Of a stretch of 64,000 nt of DNA, positions 21,795 to 37,305 are shown piece by piece. The notes beneath the pieces were generated by a model. It was not told the origin of the DNA, ran no database searches, and worked only from the letters and a program-made list of their open reading frames with translations. The stretch covers positions 248,001 through 312,000 of the forward strand of contig JAJNNX010000028.1 in assembly GCA_023159155.1 (NCBI GenBank), written 5' to 3'. A program made the position numbers and the translations under genes. Each line of letters starts with the position of its first letter. Positions within the stretch are counted from its first letter, which is position 1. Source of the DNA: Ustulina deusta. Taxonomy: Eukaryota; Ascomycota; Sordariomycetes; Xylariales; Xylariaceae.

Positions 21795-24700
21795 AGTGCT
21801 TTTTATTTTAAATAAAGCTATTTATCCCAAGTTATAAATATTTTTTATAATTTAATATTTTAAAATTTTTTTTTTATATAACACATAGTACTTGTTTTTT
21901 TTTATTTTTTTAGTTTTTATACTTTTTTATTATTTTTATAATTTTGTTTAATTTAATAAAGCTTTGTTTTATTTTGTTAAAAATATTTTTGTAATTATTA
22001 AAAATATTTTTAGCATTTTTTTTATATGTTTTAGTAGTATATATAGCTTCTTATAGTTAAAGTTTAATAATATTAACTTTTTTTAGTTATTTTATTATTA
22101 TTAAAGTTAAGCTTATTAATTTAAATAGCTAGTTTAGTAATAGTTTTGTTTTATTGCTTAAATTTAACTTTATAACTATTAAGTTAAGCTTTTAAATTAT
22201 TAAGCTTATTTTATATAACGTTTAAATTAATTTTTTTATAATATTTCTTTTTAAAATTATTAATATATTTTTTTAAATAGGTATAAAATTAAATAATAAA
22301 TTTATTAAAATTATTTATAGTTTTTTTATAATTAAACTTAATTTATATTAAATTTGTTTAAATAAGTTTTGCTAGTTATTTTATAATTATTAAATTAAAG
22401 CTATTATTTAAAAATATAAACTTAAAAACTAAAATACTAGCCCTATTAAAAAATAAAATTTATATATTTTTATTTTATTTTTAGTTTTTATAATATTTAT
22501 ATATTTAGTTTTAAAGCTTTATATAAAACTGTTAGCTATAAAAAGTTTTTTATTATTTTTATTAAATAGTTTAATAAGCTTTTTAATAACTAAATTATAA
22601 AAAAAGTTAAATTTATTTATTTTGCTATATAGTTTTTTAAATATTGTTAAGCTACTATTAAATTTATTACAAATGTTTTATTAGTTATTATTTTTAGCTT
22701 TTTTTTTATTATAAATATTGCTTTTTAAATTATTATTATTATTATATAATGCTTATTTTTTATAGTTATACAGTATTATATAAAACTTACCTTTATTAAA
22801 ATTAAACAAATAGTTAAAAATATTATTATTATCGCTATTTTTAAATAATCTAATAATAATAGTTAGCTATTTTTTGTTTTTAATGCTTAATTTATTATTT
22901 TTATTATTTTTACTATTTTTTTTATTCTAATAGATTTTTTTTAGTATAATATTTCTTTTTTAAGTACTATTTTTAATAAAAGTAGTATTATGTTTAATAG
23001 TTTTTTTAGCTATAGTAAATTTTTTTTTTTATAGCCTGATCTAAAAACTTCGAATTCTTTTTTTAGTTATTTATACTAAGTTAACAAGTTTAGTAGTTTT
23101 TTTAATATCTTTATTATTTTTATTATTATTTTAACTAAAACTTATAACTATATATTTATTTTTAGTATTATTATTATTATTATTATCAAAGTTTATATTA
23201 ATATTTTAAATAATAAAAATATTAAGTTCTTAGTCAGCAAAAATATTATATTTATTAATAACTATAATATTTATATTGTTTTATTAAATATAACGTTTTT
23301 TTAATATAGCTATTAAATAAAAAAATAGTATTATTGTTATACTAGAGCTAATTTTAAGCTAGTAGCTAATTTATTAAGTTTAATATAGTTACTATAATAG
23401 TTAGTATTTTTATAGATCTAATACTAAACATAATAAAATAAATTTTCTTTTTAAATTTTATAAAAAAAAAAAAGTAATAAAAAAAGTAAAAAAAGCAAAG
23501 CCTATTTATATAAACAGACTAATATATAACTTTATACTTTATTTTTTTTATTATAGCTATATTAGTTTATAGCAAATATATTTAATAATAAATATGCTTT
23601 ATTGTTTAAAAAAGCGCCCTTAAATATATAAAAAAAATATTACTATTTATTTTATAATAAATAACTATAATAATATATCCTTTCTTTTTAATTATCTATA
23701 TATTATTTTTATAATAGTTTTTTTATTATTATTATAGCAATTAAGCTTAATAATATATTTTTTATTTATAGCTATATATTTATTATTTTTAATATAGTTT
23801 TTTAAAAAATAAAATAGTTATAATAAATATAATATATTTATTACTTTATATATATTTTTTTTATTTTTTTTTTAACTTAGTTATTTTAATAAGTTGTTTT
23901 TTTATATATAAGCAATATTACGCTTTTTATATTTTTTTATTTAATTAATAATATTATTAGCTTTATATTTATTAATTAAATTAAGCATTAATAGTTTTAG
24001 TTCTTTTTTATTAAAGTTTTAGTTATATTTGCTATTTTGTTTTTTTATTTAATAGTATATTTAACTAAAAGTTTGCTATTTAAAAATTAGATTTTTTTTA
24101 AGTAATTCTTTTAACTTTTTAATAATTTTTAGTCTTTTTAATAATAACTAGGCCTAGTAAAAATATTTCTTTATTAAAAAGGTTTTTTTTTTGTTTAAGT
24201 TTATATACTAATAGCTCTATTTTTTTAATAATTTTAAAAAGTCCTATTTTTATTAATAATTATTTTTGTTTAAATTTATTAAATAAGTAATAATTTTTAT
24301 ATAATTTAAAATAAACTATATTATTTTTATTAAAAATTATTAAAGTATATTTATTATTATATTTTCTTTTAATAATTATATTAGCTATATTAATTAAATA
24401 TTTAATTTTTTAAACATATTGTGTTTTTAATATTTTTATTGTTTTATTACTAGCTTTAATATTTTTTTTTTAGTTTAAAATATTTATAATAAAATATAAA
24501 TAAAATTTTAATACTAATTAGTTTAATAACTTTTTAATTATTACTAATAATATATTATTTAAATAGTATTATAGTATTAAAAACAATTTTTATTAGTTTT
24601 ATATAATATAGTTATTAATATATTAAAATAGTTATATTTTTTTATATTTTAAAAAAAAATTTAAATTTTATTAATAATATATTTATAATAAAATCTATAG

Positions 24701-25650
24701 CAATAATATAATAAAAGATAGCTAATATTTTAATTAGTATTAATTTTTTTAATAATAATTATTTATTAATTTAGTTTTTTTTATATATTATATAATAAGT
24801 TATAAATTAGTATATATTTTAATATTTATTAAAAAAATATATATATTATAAGTTATATAATATATATTTTATATTAAAGTAGTAATATTTATTATATATA
24901 AATTTAAAAATATTTTTAATATAGTTTTTTAAAATATATAAAAATTGTTCTTTATTATAGCTAATATAAAAAAAAAATTATTATTAAGCAAAAAAAAAAC
25001 TATTATATTTTTTTAGTATTTAGTTAGTTTAGCAGTAAAACTGTTTAGTTTTTTATTCTTTTTTGCTTTTTTTTTTTTTGTTTTTTTTAAAATAAAATAT
25101 TTTTTATTTAACTATATCTAGTATTACTATTATACTTTTAAATTATCTTTTTTTTAAACTTATTACTAATTATTAAAGTTAATATAAAAAGATTTATTAT
25201 AACTTTGTTTTTTTTAGTAAAATATACCTAATAAATATTATTTAATATACTTAATTTATTCTTTTTAGCTTTTTTTTGTTTTTTTAGCTTGTATAATTAT
25301 TTAAAAAATATGTTTAGTATTATATTTAGCGCTTTTAATATATAATAAATTTTAAGCTAAAAAAAAAAAAATAATTAGTTATATTAGCAAGTTTTAAGTT
25401 AGCTTTATTTAAATTTATAATATATAATAAAATATATATTATTATTTTTTTAGTTAATATATAATCTATTAATATATTTATTAGTTATATATTTAATTAG
25501 ATTATTTTTATAGCTTTTTATATATTTAAATTATTACTATTACTTTTTCTTTTATTAATTTATATTTTTTTTAATATTATTAATAAACTTAAATAAAAAT
25601 ATAATTAGTTTAATTTTTATTATTAAAATATTTCGGCTTAATATTAATAT

Positions 25651-25949
25651 TGTCGAATAGGCTATATACGATATATTATACGTAAAACAAATAATATATA
25701 TAGACAGAATATAATATATTGTACTATATTATTTATAAAAAAAAAAAAAAAAGAATATTCGTACGAAGCATAAGTCTCTTACATTTATGTAAGAGCTTAC
25801 GCTATCGTACGAGCTAACATAACAAAAAGGAAATAAAGTCCTCTTCGTCTGGCCGAAGTCCAGCTAACATCTGTACAACAGCCGAGCATGAACTCACACT
25901 CCGTACAAATTATATAATAAAGTTATAACTAACACTAGTTATTCTAATA
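25651..25949 (-). repeat. LTR of the inner element, 3' copy
   Basis: It is bounded on the left by AATAT. It keeps GTACGAAGCATAAGTCTCTT and GGCCGAAGTCCAGC, which are also found, mutated differently, in the other two copies of this LTR. Confidence 0.82.
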
Positions 25950-28900
25950 CTAATTATTTTTTTTTTTAGTTATAACTGCCCGTTATATAAAAAAAACAAA
26001 AAAAGCAACTATATAACTGCCTAAATATATATATAAAAGTTTAACTACTAAAAAAACAACTAGATTAGCAATCTAGTCTATATATATAGCTGTTAGATTA
26101 ATAGATTATTTTTTTTTAATAAGGTTATATAATAATATTGCAAAACTGCTATTTTGGCTATATAATTAATTAAAAACTATAAGCTAAATATTACTTAATA
26201 ACTATTTAAATTAAAGCTAAATATTTATTTCTGCTTTATATAATAGCAAAGTTTATAATTAGCTAGCTTGTCTAGTTAATAGGCCTTATATAAGTAATTA
26301 TTAATTAAAAGCTTTTAAAGTTATTTATGTTTAGTTAACTAGGCAGGTTATTTGTATAAAAAAAAGTTAACTAATTAGAAGTTAGGTTAGTTTGTACGTA
26401 AAAAAACTTGCATATAAAAAAGTACTCAAATCTCCTATTGCTTTTTGTTTTTTTTTTATTTTTTAAAATCTTTTATTTTATATATTTGCTTATCTTTATA
26501 TACCATATATATATATATATATATATTTATATAATAAATATTATCTAGCTTTTTAGTAATAATAGTTATATATTAAGAATTATTAACTAGAATAGCAATT
26601 ATTATATAGTATTACTACTAATAAATAATTTTAATAATTATTAGCTTATTATAGCACTATATATCAATATATATATTTGTTTTTTTATTATATATATATT
26701 TGTTTTAATATATTATTAATATTTTTGCTTTTTGTATATAAACTAATAAAGTTTAAGTTGTTACTATATTATTAGTTAATATATAGATCTAAGTGCTTGC
26801 TAATATATTTTTTATATATTTAATTACGCTTATTTTCTGCTAGAAAAGTTATTTTTATATAGTTTTTATTTAGTTACGCAATACTACTATTGCTATATAT
26901 ATAGAAAATACTTATATAGTACGTAATAATTACTTATTTTATAACTATTGCTAGATTATTAGGTTTTAAAATAATACTTATATAGTATATGTTTAGCGTT
27001 TGTATAGCACTTAGTATAATTATTATATTTAAAAAAAAAAAAGTAAATTAATTATATAATAAAAAAATAAAAATAAAAAAAAATAAAAAAAAGTAGTATT
27101 TATGTTTATTTTTCTTTTTAAAGTTAATTTATTATATATTGCTTTTATATTTTTAACTCTTTTTTTTTTTATAAATATTATAGTTATATATAATTTCTTA
27201 TATTCTATTAATAAATATTTTTATTTATATAATCAACTTATTTATTAATATAAAAGTTTTTAATATTTAGTTTAATATTTTTTTTATAAATATATTAGCT
27301 AGATTATTTTTATTATTAATCTATTATATTTTAGAAATTTTTTATTTTTTATATAATTTTTTTAATAATATAATATTAATTATTAGGCGTTTTTTCTACG
27401 TAATACTAAGCTTAACAAAACAATTATATAATAACTTTAAATTAGAATATAAAATAGTTAAAATTAAGAGCAGTTATAGCATAGTTATAATTTTTAAAAA
27501 TATTATATAAAAAGCAATAATACTATTAAAGCTATTAATTATACTATATAATTTATTTATAAGTATGCTTTGTATTACTTTTTTATATTTGTTTGAATTC
27601 TAGTATATAATATTTTTTTTAATTTTAAAGCTTGAATCTTTTTTTATATAATATTTAGTTCTTAATATAATTACAAATCTAAATTAAAAAATTATATTTA
27701 TATTATTTATAAATAACCTATTTATAAAAATAAATAGCTTTATATAATATAGGTCTATTAATATAAAAGTTAAGCTATAATTCTTATTATTTATTTATTA
27801 CTAGATTTTTTAGTTTAAATTTTTAATATTGTATAGTTTAGGATATATAACTTAGGTAGCTACGCATAAATTATACGCTACTTCGGGCTAATAAATATTA
27901 CTAATATATATACCTTTTGTTTGTTACAAAATATATTATTATATAAAATCAATTATATAAAAGTTAATCTAATCTAGTTAGTTTATTTAGCTTTTTTAAA
28001 TTAAAATAATATTTTTTTTAGTTTTATATAAAACTTAGCTTGCTATAATTTATATTTTTTTTTTAAAAAGCCTAGTAATACAAAACTAAACATATTGTTT
28101 GTTTATAGTCTAGTAATACTAAAATTATTTAAAAATCCTTTAATAAAAAGTAAATATAAGTTATATATAAAAATAGTTATACTAAGCTTTTTATAGTAGT
28201 GCTAGTAATATATTTTGAACTAGTATAGACCTAATTTAGTAAGTTTATATAAAAGTTATATAATTTATAGGATTATTCTATTAGAATATTTTAATTTTAG
28301 TTCGGATAGCAGTTATATAAGGATTTTTTTAGCCAATTTGTTTTTTGATTATATATATGCTTACGTAATATTTTGAAGTTTGCTTAAAGCGTTAAAGTTA
28401 TAAATTAGAAAAAGTCCTAATACAAATAGCAGTTTTTAGCTTATTTGCTAGATTATTAGCAATTAAATAAGCACTATTTTTTTTTTGGTATTGTTATAGC
28501 TTTATATAACAAATCGGGACTTTTTATATAGCTTAGTTGTTTTTTTTTTAATTTTTTGTACGAGCTAGGACTTAAAAATATAAATATTACTATGTTTTGT
28601 TAGATTATATTTTACGAATTAAAATATGCTTTATATAATAAGATTATTAATTTTAGTAGCGTTAGATTTTTTAAATAAGGCTCTAAATATATTAATAATA
28701 CTGTTTTTATATAGCTTAATAGCTAGAGTATAGTTTTATTTTTTTTAAAAGTTAAAAATAATTAATTAATTTATTATATAAAAGTTATATAAAATATTAT
28801 AGCTTTTAGAGGTTATTTATGTTTTTTTTATATAATAAAGGCTTAAAAAAGTTATATTCTGTTTTTTTTTTTGGTATATTTGTCCAAAATATTTTTTTTA

Positions 28901-31900
28901 GTTATATAGTAATAAAACTTAATCTATATCTATTTAAACTTAATTAAGCTATTTGTTAAATCAATAATTATATTAGATTTTTTAATTAATTTAATTTTAT
29001 ATAGTCTATCTTAGCTTTTTTTTTTCTATTATACTATTACTTTGTTACGTAAAGGCAACAAAAATATATTGTATAAAGCTGGCCTGTTATGCTAGTTAAT
29101 TATATAGTTAATTTTAATTTTTGCTTTTTTGTTGTATAACATTTTTATAGCTTTTTTAATTATTTTAGTCCTTTATATAATATTAAATAAAAAAAATAAG
29201 TCCTAATTAACTTTAAAGTAAGCTTTAAAAATAAAAAAGGTTAGTATAAGGCTGTTTGGCCTAGTAGTATTATTTAAAGCTTTAATTACTATTTAGAAAA
29301 TTAACTTATTTTTTATATAATTACTAATTTTAGCTTTTAGTATATTATATATATAATAAAAAAGGCTATATGTTTTTTTAATTTTATTAATTGCTTAGTA
29401 CGCCTTAATAAGTATTATATAGTACTAAATATTTATAATTTTTATTTAGTTCTAAAATTTTTTAAACAAAAAGTTTATACTTAAGTTATATATAATATAG
29501 TTAGAAAGTTTTTAATATATATTAATCTAGTACTTATATAGTATTTTTTAAATGTTTTATATAAATATTAATTTAAAAAGAATTGCTATTTAAAAAAATA
29601 TAGTAGTATTAATAATATAAAAAACTTATTTATTGTTTATTTATATAGTATTAATTATAACTTTATAATTAAAATTATAATTATTTTTAATTAAGAATTT
29701 AAATCGTTAAAGTACTAAATTATATAATTAATAATAATAATAAAATTTCTAGATTTTTTCTAAAGTTAAATAATTAATATTATATCTTATATAACTAAAT
29801 ATTATATATAGTCTTTTTATATAAAGGTGTCTAAATTAGCAGTATAGCTGCTATAGTTCTATTTTAGTAAAATATAGTCTAGTTTTATATAAACTTATAT
29901 TAAAAAAAAAGTATTCCTATTTATATATAATAAAGATAGTCTTTTTGTTTTTTTATATAATAATATTTTTTATATTATTAAAGTATATTTATAAGCGGTC
30001 CATATCTTTTAACAAAAAAAAAAACAGCGTTAAGCTATTTAGAATATAATATATTATTATACTAAAAGAATTATTTATTTGTATAGTACTTATAGCAGTA
30101 ATTATATTACTACTACTAAACCTAATATTTATACTGCTTAAGGTCCAGTTTATTTTTATATAAAAGTAAAATCTAAAATAGGCTTTTAATTATACTTTTT
30201 TTACTATTCCATAGTTTAAAGCGCTTATATTTTAAAGTTCGCCTTAGTACTTCGTATAATATTAATTGCTAAAAATAAACTGGTTAGATAGTATATCTGT
30301 TTTGTAATTCTAGATATTTTTTCTAGTTGTATAATAAATAAAAGCGCTATTTATAAAAAATTGGGTTAATTAGCTACCGAATTCTTTATTGAGTTTTTTG
30401 TTGCTTTTGTCTAACTTAAAGTATTTTTTATACTCTGTTAGGAATACTAAAAATTTATTAGGTATAAAGATATTATTATTAATTATTTTGTACGAATTAA
30501 AATATTAGTTTTTTATATAAGCTTGTTCTTAGGGTATATATTTAGTTAACTAATAATTTTTTTTATAGCATACAAAGTACTTTTTATTTATATAGTAATT
30601 TTAGCTGCTTTAGTTCTTTAATTAGTTTTTTTGTATATTTAGCCTATTTAAAGGTTTAAAGTATTTATATTACTAGCTTTTTATATAGTTCTTTTAGTTA
30701 TATTTCTTATTTATATAGTAAGCTTTATAGTTTTTTTATACAAAGTACTTTAATAAATTGTTTGTTACTATATAAATATATGTTTTAAGGTCCGAAAAGA
30801 AACCTTTGCATAAAAGCTTTTAGAATATAAGTACTATAGCTAACTCTAGTATTCTTTAATATACTTATATAATAATTATATTAAATTAGATTTCTTTTTA
30901 GTAGTTTGTACTAAATGCTTTTTATGTTTTTATAAGCTTATTAATTATAATTTTTAATACTTTATGCAGTACTAAATCTAGGTTTTTTTTATTTATTTAT
31001 ATAAAAGTAATTATAGTCTAGTCGGCTTAATATTAGCTATAATTTATATTAATATTAAAATAAGCATTTATTATATAATAGATTTTATTCCAAGTTTTTT
31101 TAGGTTTAATTTAATAAATATAAAAATCTTTTATATAACTTTTAAAAATTATTAGAAATATTATATAATATTAATCCTTTATAATACTAAATTTTTAATA
31201 AGCATTTATAAATAAACATGCCTTGTTATAAAGTAAGTTGTATAGTTAGCCCGTATAATTTCTTTTTTTTTTTTATATTTTCTAAAAAATCGCATACTTT
31301 TTAAAAAGAATTATCTTGTTTTATACGTCTCTTATAAGAAATAAATCTAAAAAAAAATTATTTAGTATAAAGTTTAATATTATATAAAAGTATGCCTATT
31401 ATATAGGGGTCTAAAAAAGGTTATAAATAATAAGATATTTATATACTAGTTAGAAGTTCGGTTTATAGCTTGCTTTTATTATATAACTATATATAAGTTC
31501 AAAAATATTCTAAAACTTAATAATAAATTATATAAATAAGGCAATATAGTTCTTGGGGGTTTAAAATTATATGTTTTAAATAGGTTTAAGCTATATAAGT
31601 TCTAGTTGCTTAATAAGCAGTTCTAATTCAGTTCGTACAATAAACTAAAAAGTTAGTATAAGCCAAGGTATAAAAATAGGCTAAAAAATAGGTCAAAATT
31701 GTTAATTTAGTATAAAAAAAACTAAAAATTATTATATAAAAAATAAAAAAGTAAGTTAAATAATTAAAAGTTTTAAAAAACTTTTTATATTTTTAGATTT
31801 ATTTCGTATAATTGTTTTAAAGTTTTTTAAATATAATCTTTTATTTATTTATATTTATATACTTTATTATTAAATAATCTAGAATAATTTTATATATAAG

Positions 31901-32330
31901 TTATAATATATATTTTTAAAATTTTGTTCTGTTTAGTTTTTAAAATCTTTTTTGTATGCTTATTTAAATAGTTATATATTAGTTAGCAAATAAATATATT
32001 TTTTAATCTAAAAAACTATTTATATATTTAGCATTTTTTATATTGTAGTACTTAGGTTAATATTTTTCTTTTAGTACTTAAGATTAAGATATTTTTGTAT
32101 GTTTTTTATATTTATGTTATGTTTTTTAGCAAGTTTTTTGTACGTAATAAAAATGTCCGATTTAGCTGTTTTAGCTATATTATAAAGTATATCTAATACT
32201 ATAATAAGATAGAATAAAAATAAATAAACAAAAATAAAAATAAAAAAATAAAAAGATCGTTTAGCTATTATATAACAATATAATTAAGGTTAGCACAACT
32301 ATATATTATTATTTTTTTTTTGTATATTAC

Positions 32331-32500
32331 TCTAATGCTCCGTTAGAAAAAATAAAATAATTGTATAGCAGAAGTTCAGATCTTTTTTTTTTTTATAATA
32401 ATTAAATATTTTAATGCTCCGTTAAAAAAAATAAAATATTTGCTTTATTTCGTACAATTATTCTAATGTTCTATTAAAAAAAATAAAATAATTATATAAT
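32331..32500 (-). repeat. Three-copy motif in the leader of the inner element
   Basis: A ~30-base unit (CTAATGCTCCGTTA followed by A-rich AAAATAAAATA on the plus strand) occurs at about 32332, 32412 and 32463, with C/T differences. It lies 120-290 bases inside the 5' LTR, where a retrotransposon leader would be. Confidence 0.55.
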
Positions 32501-32620
32501 AAAAATTCAAAATATAATATAAAAACTTATTAATACTATAGGTTGGACTCTGTTTTTATTTTTATTAATCTATAATACTTTTTTATAATTCTTTTAAATG
32601 TTTTTATAACTACTAATTAA

Positions 32621-32920
32621 TATTAAATAGGCTATATATAATATATTATATATAAAACAAATAATATATATAGATAGAATATAATATATTGTATTATATT
32701 ATTTATAAAAAAAAAAAAAAAAAGAATGTTTATATAAAGTATAAGTTTTTTATATTTATGTAAGAGCTTATGCTATTATATGAACTAATATAATAAAAGG
32801 GAAGTAAGGTCTTTTTTGTCCGGCCGAGGTCCGGCTAATATCTGTACGACAGCCGAGCGTAAATTCGTACTCCGTGCGAGTTGCACAATAAAGTTGTAAC
32901 TAATGCTAGTTATTCCAACA
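32621..32920 (-). repeat. LTR of the inner element, 5' copy
   Basis: It ends on the plus strand with GCTAGTTATTCCAACA, immediately followed by AATAT. It is less mutated toward that end: GTCCGGCCGAGGTCCGGC is intact. Confidence 0.82.
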
Positions 32921-35900
32921 AATATGTTATTTTATTTGTTTTTTAGTTAAAAAATTATTAATTTAAAAACTTTTTTATAAATATTTATTTTAAAAAAAAA
33001 ACCTTATTTAGTTTATAGTAATAAATAATATATTATATATATAAATATTTTTATAATATTGTTTAGCTTTTTTTTTTTTTTTTTGTTAATTTAAAAGTAA
33101 CTTTAAAAATAAAGCTTTGTTTTGTTAGTTTAAACTTTCTAATAAATAAATCTTTTTTTTTAAGCTATTAAATTAGTTTTTTATTATTATAATGCTTTAA
33201 TTTTATAGTTAAACTAAGCTATTTTGTAGTATAACTAACAAGCTATTTTAATATATATTTTTAGTTTTTTAAATATTTTAATTTTATTATTTATTTTAAT
33301 AATGTTTTTATTATTAATATTATATTTTAATAGTTATACTAACAAAAAAATAACAAAAAATTTTAAACTATTAATATAAACTTATATAAAAATATAGTAT
33401 ATAAAAAATAAACAGTTTATAAACTTTTATATAAATATTAATAAGTTTTTAAATTTTATTAATATTATGTTTAATTTTTTAAAGCTTTAAGAGCTAATAA
33501 TAACTATTTTATTATAATATTTAAAATATATTAGCAATTAAAAAAAAGAACTTAATATATTAAATAATATAAACTAAAGTTTACTAACTATATTTTTAAT
33601 TATATTATTTTAGCTAAATAATAAATATATATTTAATATTATAATTTTATTTAATAATTATAGATCTACTACTAGTTAATTTTTTTTAGTACTATTAACT
33701 ATTTTTTAAACAATAAAAATAAAGCAAGCAACTAAAATAAGTTTATTTATAAATATAAGTTTTTTTTAAATATATATTTTATTATATTTAATATTAAAAA
33801 ACTTATAATTTTTAATACTTAATAAATATGCTTTAATAATTTTAAATTAATTTTACTATTTATTTATTAGGTCTACTTATATTTTTTGATTATTTAGCAT
33901 AAATATAATACTTTTATTATAAAAAATATTATATTTATTAAGTAGTTTATAAATTTTATTTATTTATAGCATATTATTTATTACTATAAATATTCTCACT
34001 ATTAATCTAATTATAAATATATTTATTTTTATAACTAATATAATTAAATTATTTGTTTGTTTTTTTTATAAAAAATATATATATTTTTTAAGCTTTTTTT
34101 TTATTTAGGTATACTACTATTTTAGTTTAGTTTTTTTAGCTTATATTGTTTTCTTAATAATTTATAATATTTGTTTAATTAATAACTTAAATAATCTTGT
34201 TTTTTTAATACTTAAAAATAGTTCTTAATTTTTTATTTTTTTATATCATAATTAGCTAAATATATAAGTTATAAACTATAAATTTTTTTAGTAAATATTT
34301 ATTTAGCGTTATATTATAAGCTATATTTTGTTTTTTTTTAAAATAATATAGCTTTATTATTTTTTTTATTAATAAATATTAATAAATTAACAAACCTTAT
34401 ATTTATAAATATTATTATTATAGCAAATATAACTATTATATATACTATTAATACTTTTTAGATTAATACTATTAAAAATAGCTTAGTTTTTATTTTATTT
34501 TATATTTTAAGTCCTAGTACTAACCTAAAGTTTTTTTTTTTTTTATAAAATCAATTTTAACTTTATATTTTAATATAAATTTTGTTCTAATTAATATTTT
34601 TAGTTTTAAATTATTAATTATATTTATTATTACTATAAAATATCTAAACATTATATTTTTTTTAATATATTTTTTAATATATATATTAAAATTTTCAATT
34701 TTTTATAAAATTTTTAATAAAACTTTTGTTTACTAGTATATTAAAACATTTTATATTTAAATAAACTTTAACTTTAAAGCTTTTAATATTATTTTAAACA
34801 AAAATTTAAAAATATATAATCTTTTTTTTTATTTTTTCTTTAAATAATAATTTTAAGTTTATTTTAATAACTTATTTTAGTTAGATATTAATTCTTTGCC
34901 TAATTAATCTTAATATAATTAATATTATTAATATAAAATTTACCTGTTTAATATTTTTTTGTTTAGTTTAATTTATTTTATATAAATATTTTTAGTATAA
35001 TTTTTTATTATTCTTATTAAATAAAATATAATTTTATACTTTATATAAATTCTTAATATTATATTTAATAGTTATATATATTTTATTAGTTATTTTTGCT
35101 TTTTTTTTATTAAAATAAATATTTTTTTTATAGTTAAATTTTTAGTTTTATTATTATTATTAAAATCTATATTTTAAATAATTTTTTTGCTATAATAACT
35201 TTATAATTTATTTATATTTAGTTTTTGTTATTTAAAATGTTAATAATATATTTATTGCTTTTATTAGTTTTTTTTATTTTCATTATTAAACTTAACAATA
35301 TATTAATTATTAAACCTAATGTTATATTAGCTATTTTATTAATATATTCTAAAGCAGCTATTATTTTATTTTTAGTTATTTTAGTTGGTTTATTTTTTAT
35401 AACCTAGCAATAATAATCTAATTTATTATAATTAATCTTATTTATAATAAAATATTCTAAAATTTTAATATTTTTAATTAAAGTTTTATTATTATAAAAT
35501 ATTATTATTTTTATAATTTAGCTAGTTTTGCTAGAACTAGTTAGTATTAACTACTTTTTTTTTTTTATTACTTTAAATATAATATTTAGTCTTAAATATA
35601 ATTATTATTATTTTATTAGTTAATATTAGCTATTTTTTTTTGTTTTTTTAAATATTTATTAATAATTTATTTTACTACTAGTTTTAATATAAATTTTTAT
35701 AGCTTAAATAGTAATAAGTTCTATAATTATATTAATAGTTATAAATTTTTACTATTTTTTTAAGTTTTGCTATACTTAAAAGCTTTTATAGTATAAGTTC
35801 TAATAAGCTTTTTTTATATAATATTTTTTATTATATATTTATAAATAAAAAATTAAATATTTATTATATCTAGTTAAATATTTTATTTTTTAATTAAAGC

Positions 35901-37305
35901 TTTTATAAATACTAATAAAATTATTTTATATTTTGTTATATTTTCTTGAAATAATTGCTAAAACTATTATTATAATATATTTTTTTATAGCTGCTATAAC
36001 AAACTTATTTTTTATATTGCTTTATTTTTCGAAATATTAAACCTAAAAATAAATATTTATAGAGTTAATATTTTTATTTTTATAAAAAATTATATAACTT
36101 TTGCTAGATTTTTTTAATATATTAAGCTAAAAATATCTAATTTTTAATAATTTTATTATTAAAAAGCTTATATAAATTATTATAAATAATTGTTTTATTA
36201 TAATAAAACTTTATTTTTAAGTTATATTTAAGTATTATTAAATAATAATAATAAGCTAGATTATATTATAAAATATTTTAGTTATTTATAAATTAATATT
36301 AGTTATATTTGCTAAGTTTTAACTTATAATAGTAGTTTTTTATTATTATGAAATAGATCTAAACTTTTTTATTAATATAATTATTAGTTTTTTTTAAATA
36401 AGCTAGCTTTTTTTTAGTTCCTAATTATTAATAAATATAACTTTTTAAAGTTTAAAGTTCTTACTTATAAAAATAGTTATTTAGTTTTTTACTAATTATA
36501 GCTTTATAAAAAGTTTTTTTAATTTTAGTATAAATATTATTAAAAATATTATTTAACTACTACTTTTTAAGTGCTAGCTTTTTTATAAGATCTAGTTCTT
36601 TGTTTTTGTTAAAAAAGCAATTAAAAATATTAAAAAATTTTTAATCCTAGTTTAATTAAATAATTTTAGTAAAAATATATTTATATACGTTATTTTTATA
36701 TTTAATATTTTAATAGTTAAAATTATTAAAAAAAAAATTATAAATTTATTTAATTTAGATTAAAACAAGCAATATTATATATATTAATTTTATTTTAATA
36801 TTTAACTTATTTCTTTTTATTTTTTTAACTATATTATTATATTATAATTTATTTAAAGTATTATTTTTTATATTAGTTCTAATATTTAGTTATAAAGTTA
36901 ATATATTTTATTTTTTTTATAGCATAGCAAATAATAATTATTATTTTTAAAATAGGGCTAAAATATTTTATGTTTTTTTTTTGTTTTATATTGCTATATA
37001 ATTACTAAAGCTTAAACTAATAAAAAATAAAAAAATAAAACATAACTATTTAGTTACTAAGCTTAGCTATAATAATTATTTAAACTTAGATTAATAACTA
37101 AAGTATAACAACTTATTAATTTTGTTTGTATTAAGCTAAATATAAAAATATTATAGCTAAATCTAACTTTAATATTATTGCTTAAACCTTTTTAAAATAT
37201 AACTTTATTAAAATCTTATTAGTAATAAGTAGTTTAATAAACTTAAATATATATATTTCCTATAATATAAAAATTAACAGTTTAAGTTAATAAGCAAGCA
37301 CTACT

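Larger units (their letters stand above)
25651..32920 (-). mobile_element. Inner full-length LTR retrotransposon (Copia-like), 7,270 bp
   Basis: LTRs at 25651-25949 (299 bp) and 32621-32920 (300 bp) lie in the same direction and are bounded by an exact AATAT target duplication (25646-25650 and 32921-32925). On the minus strand the LTR begins TGTTGGAATAACTAG, a start typical of Ty1/Copia-type elements, and ends CCTATTCGACA. On that strand an A-rich purine run precedes the 3' LTR (25950-25975), consistent with a polypurine tract. The 6.67-kb interior fits gag-pol, but it is so mutated that no protease, integrase or reverse transcriptase motif can be read with confidence. It inserted into the middle element and was then mutated with it. 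Confidence 0.82.

Noticed and set aside
32331..32500. CRISPR-like spaced repeats
   Set aside because: Three degenerate units with unequal spacing (about 80 and 51 bases) in a eukaryotic retroelement leader.
35225..35407. 60-codon hydrophobic frame inside the transposon block
   Set aside because: I/L/F composition is what AT-rich DNA encodes by chance; it lies within the middle retroelement.
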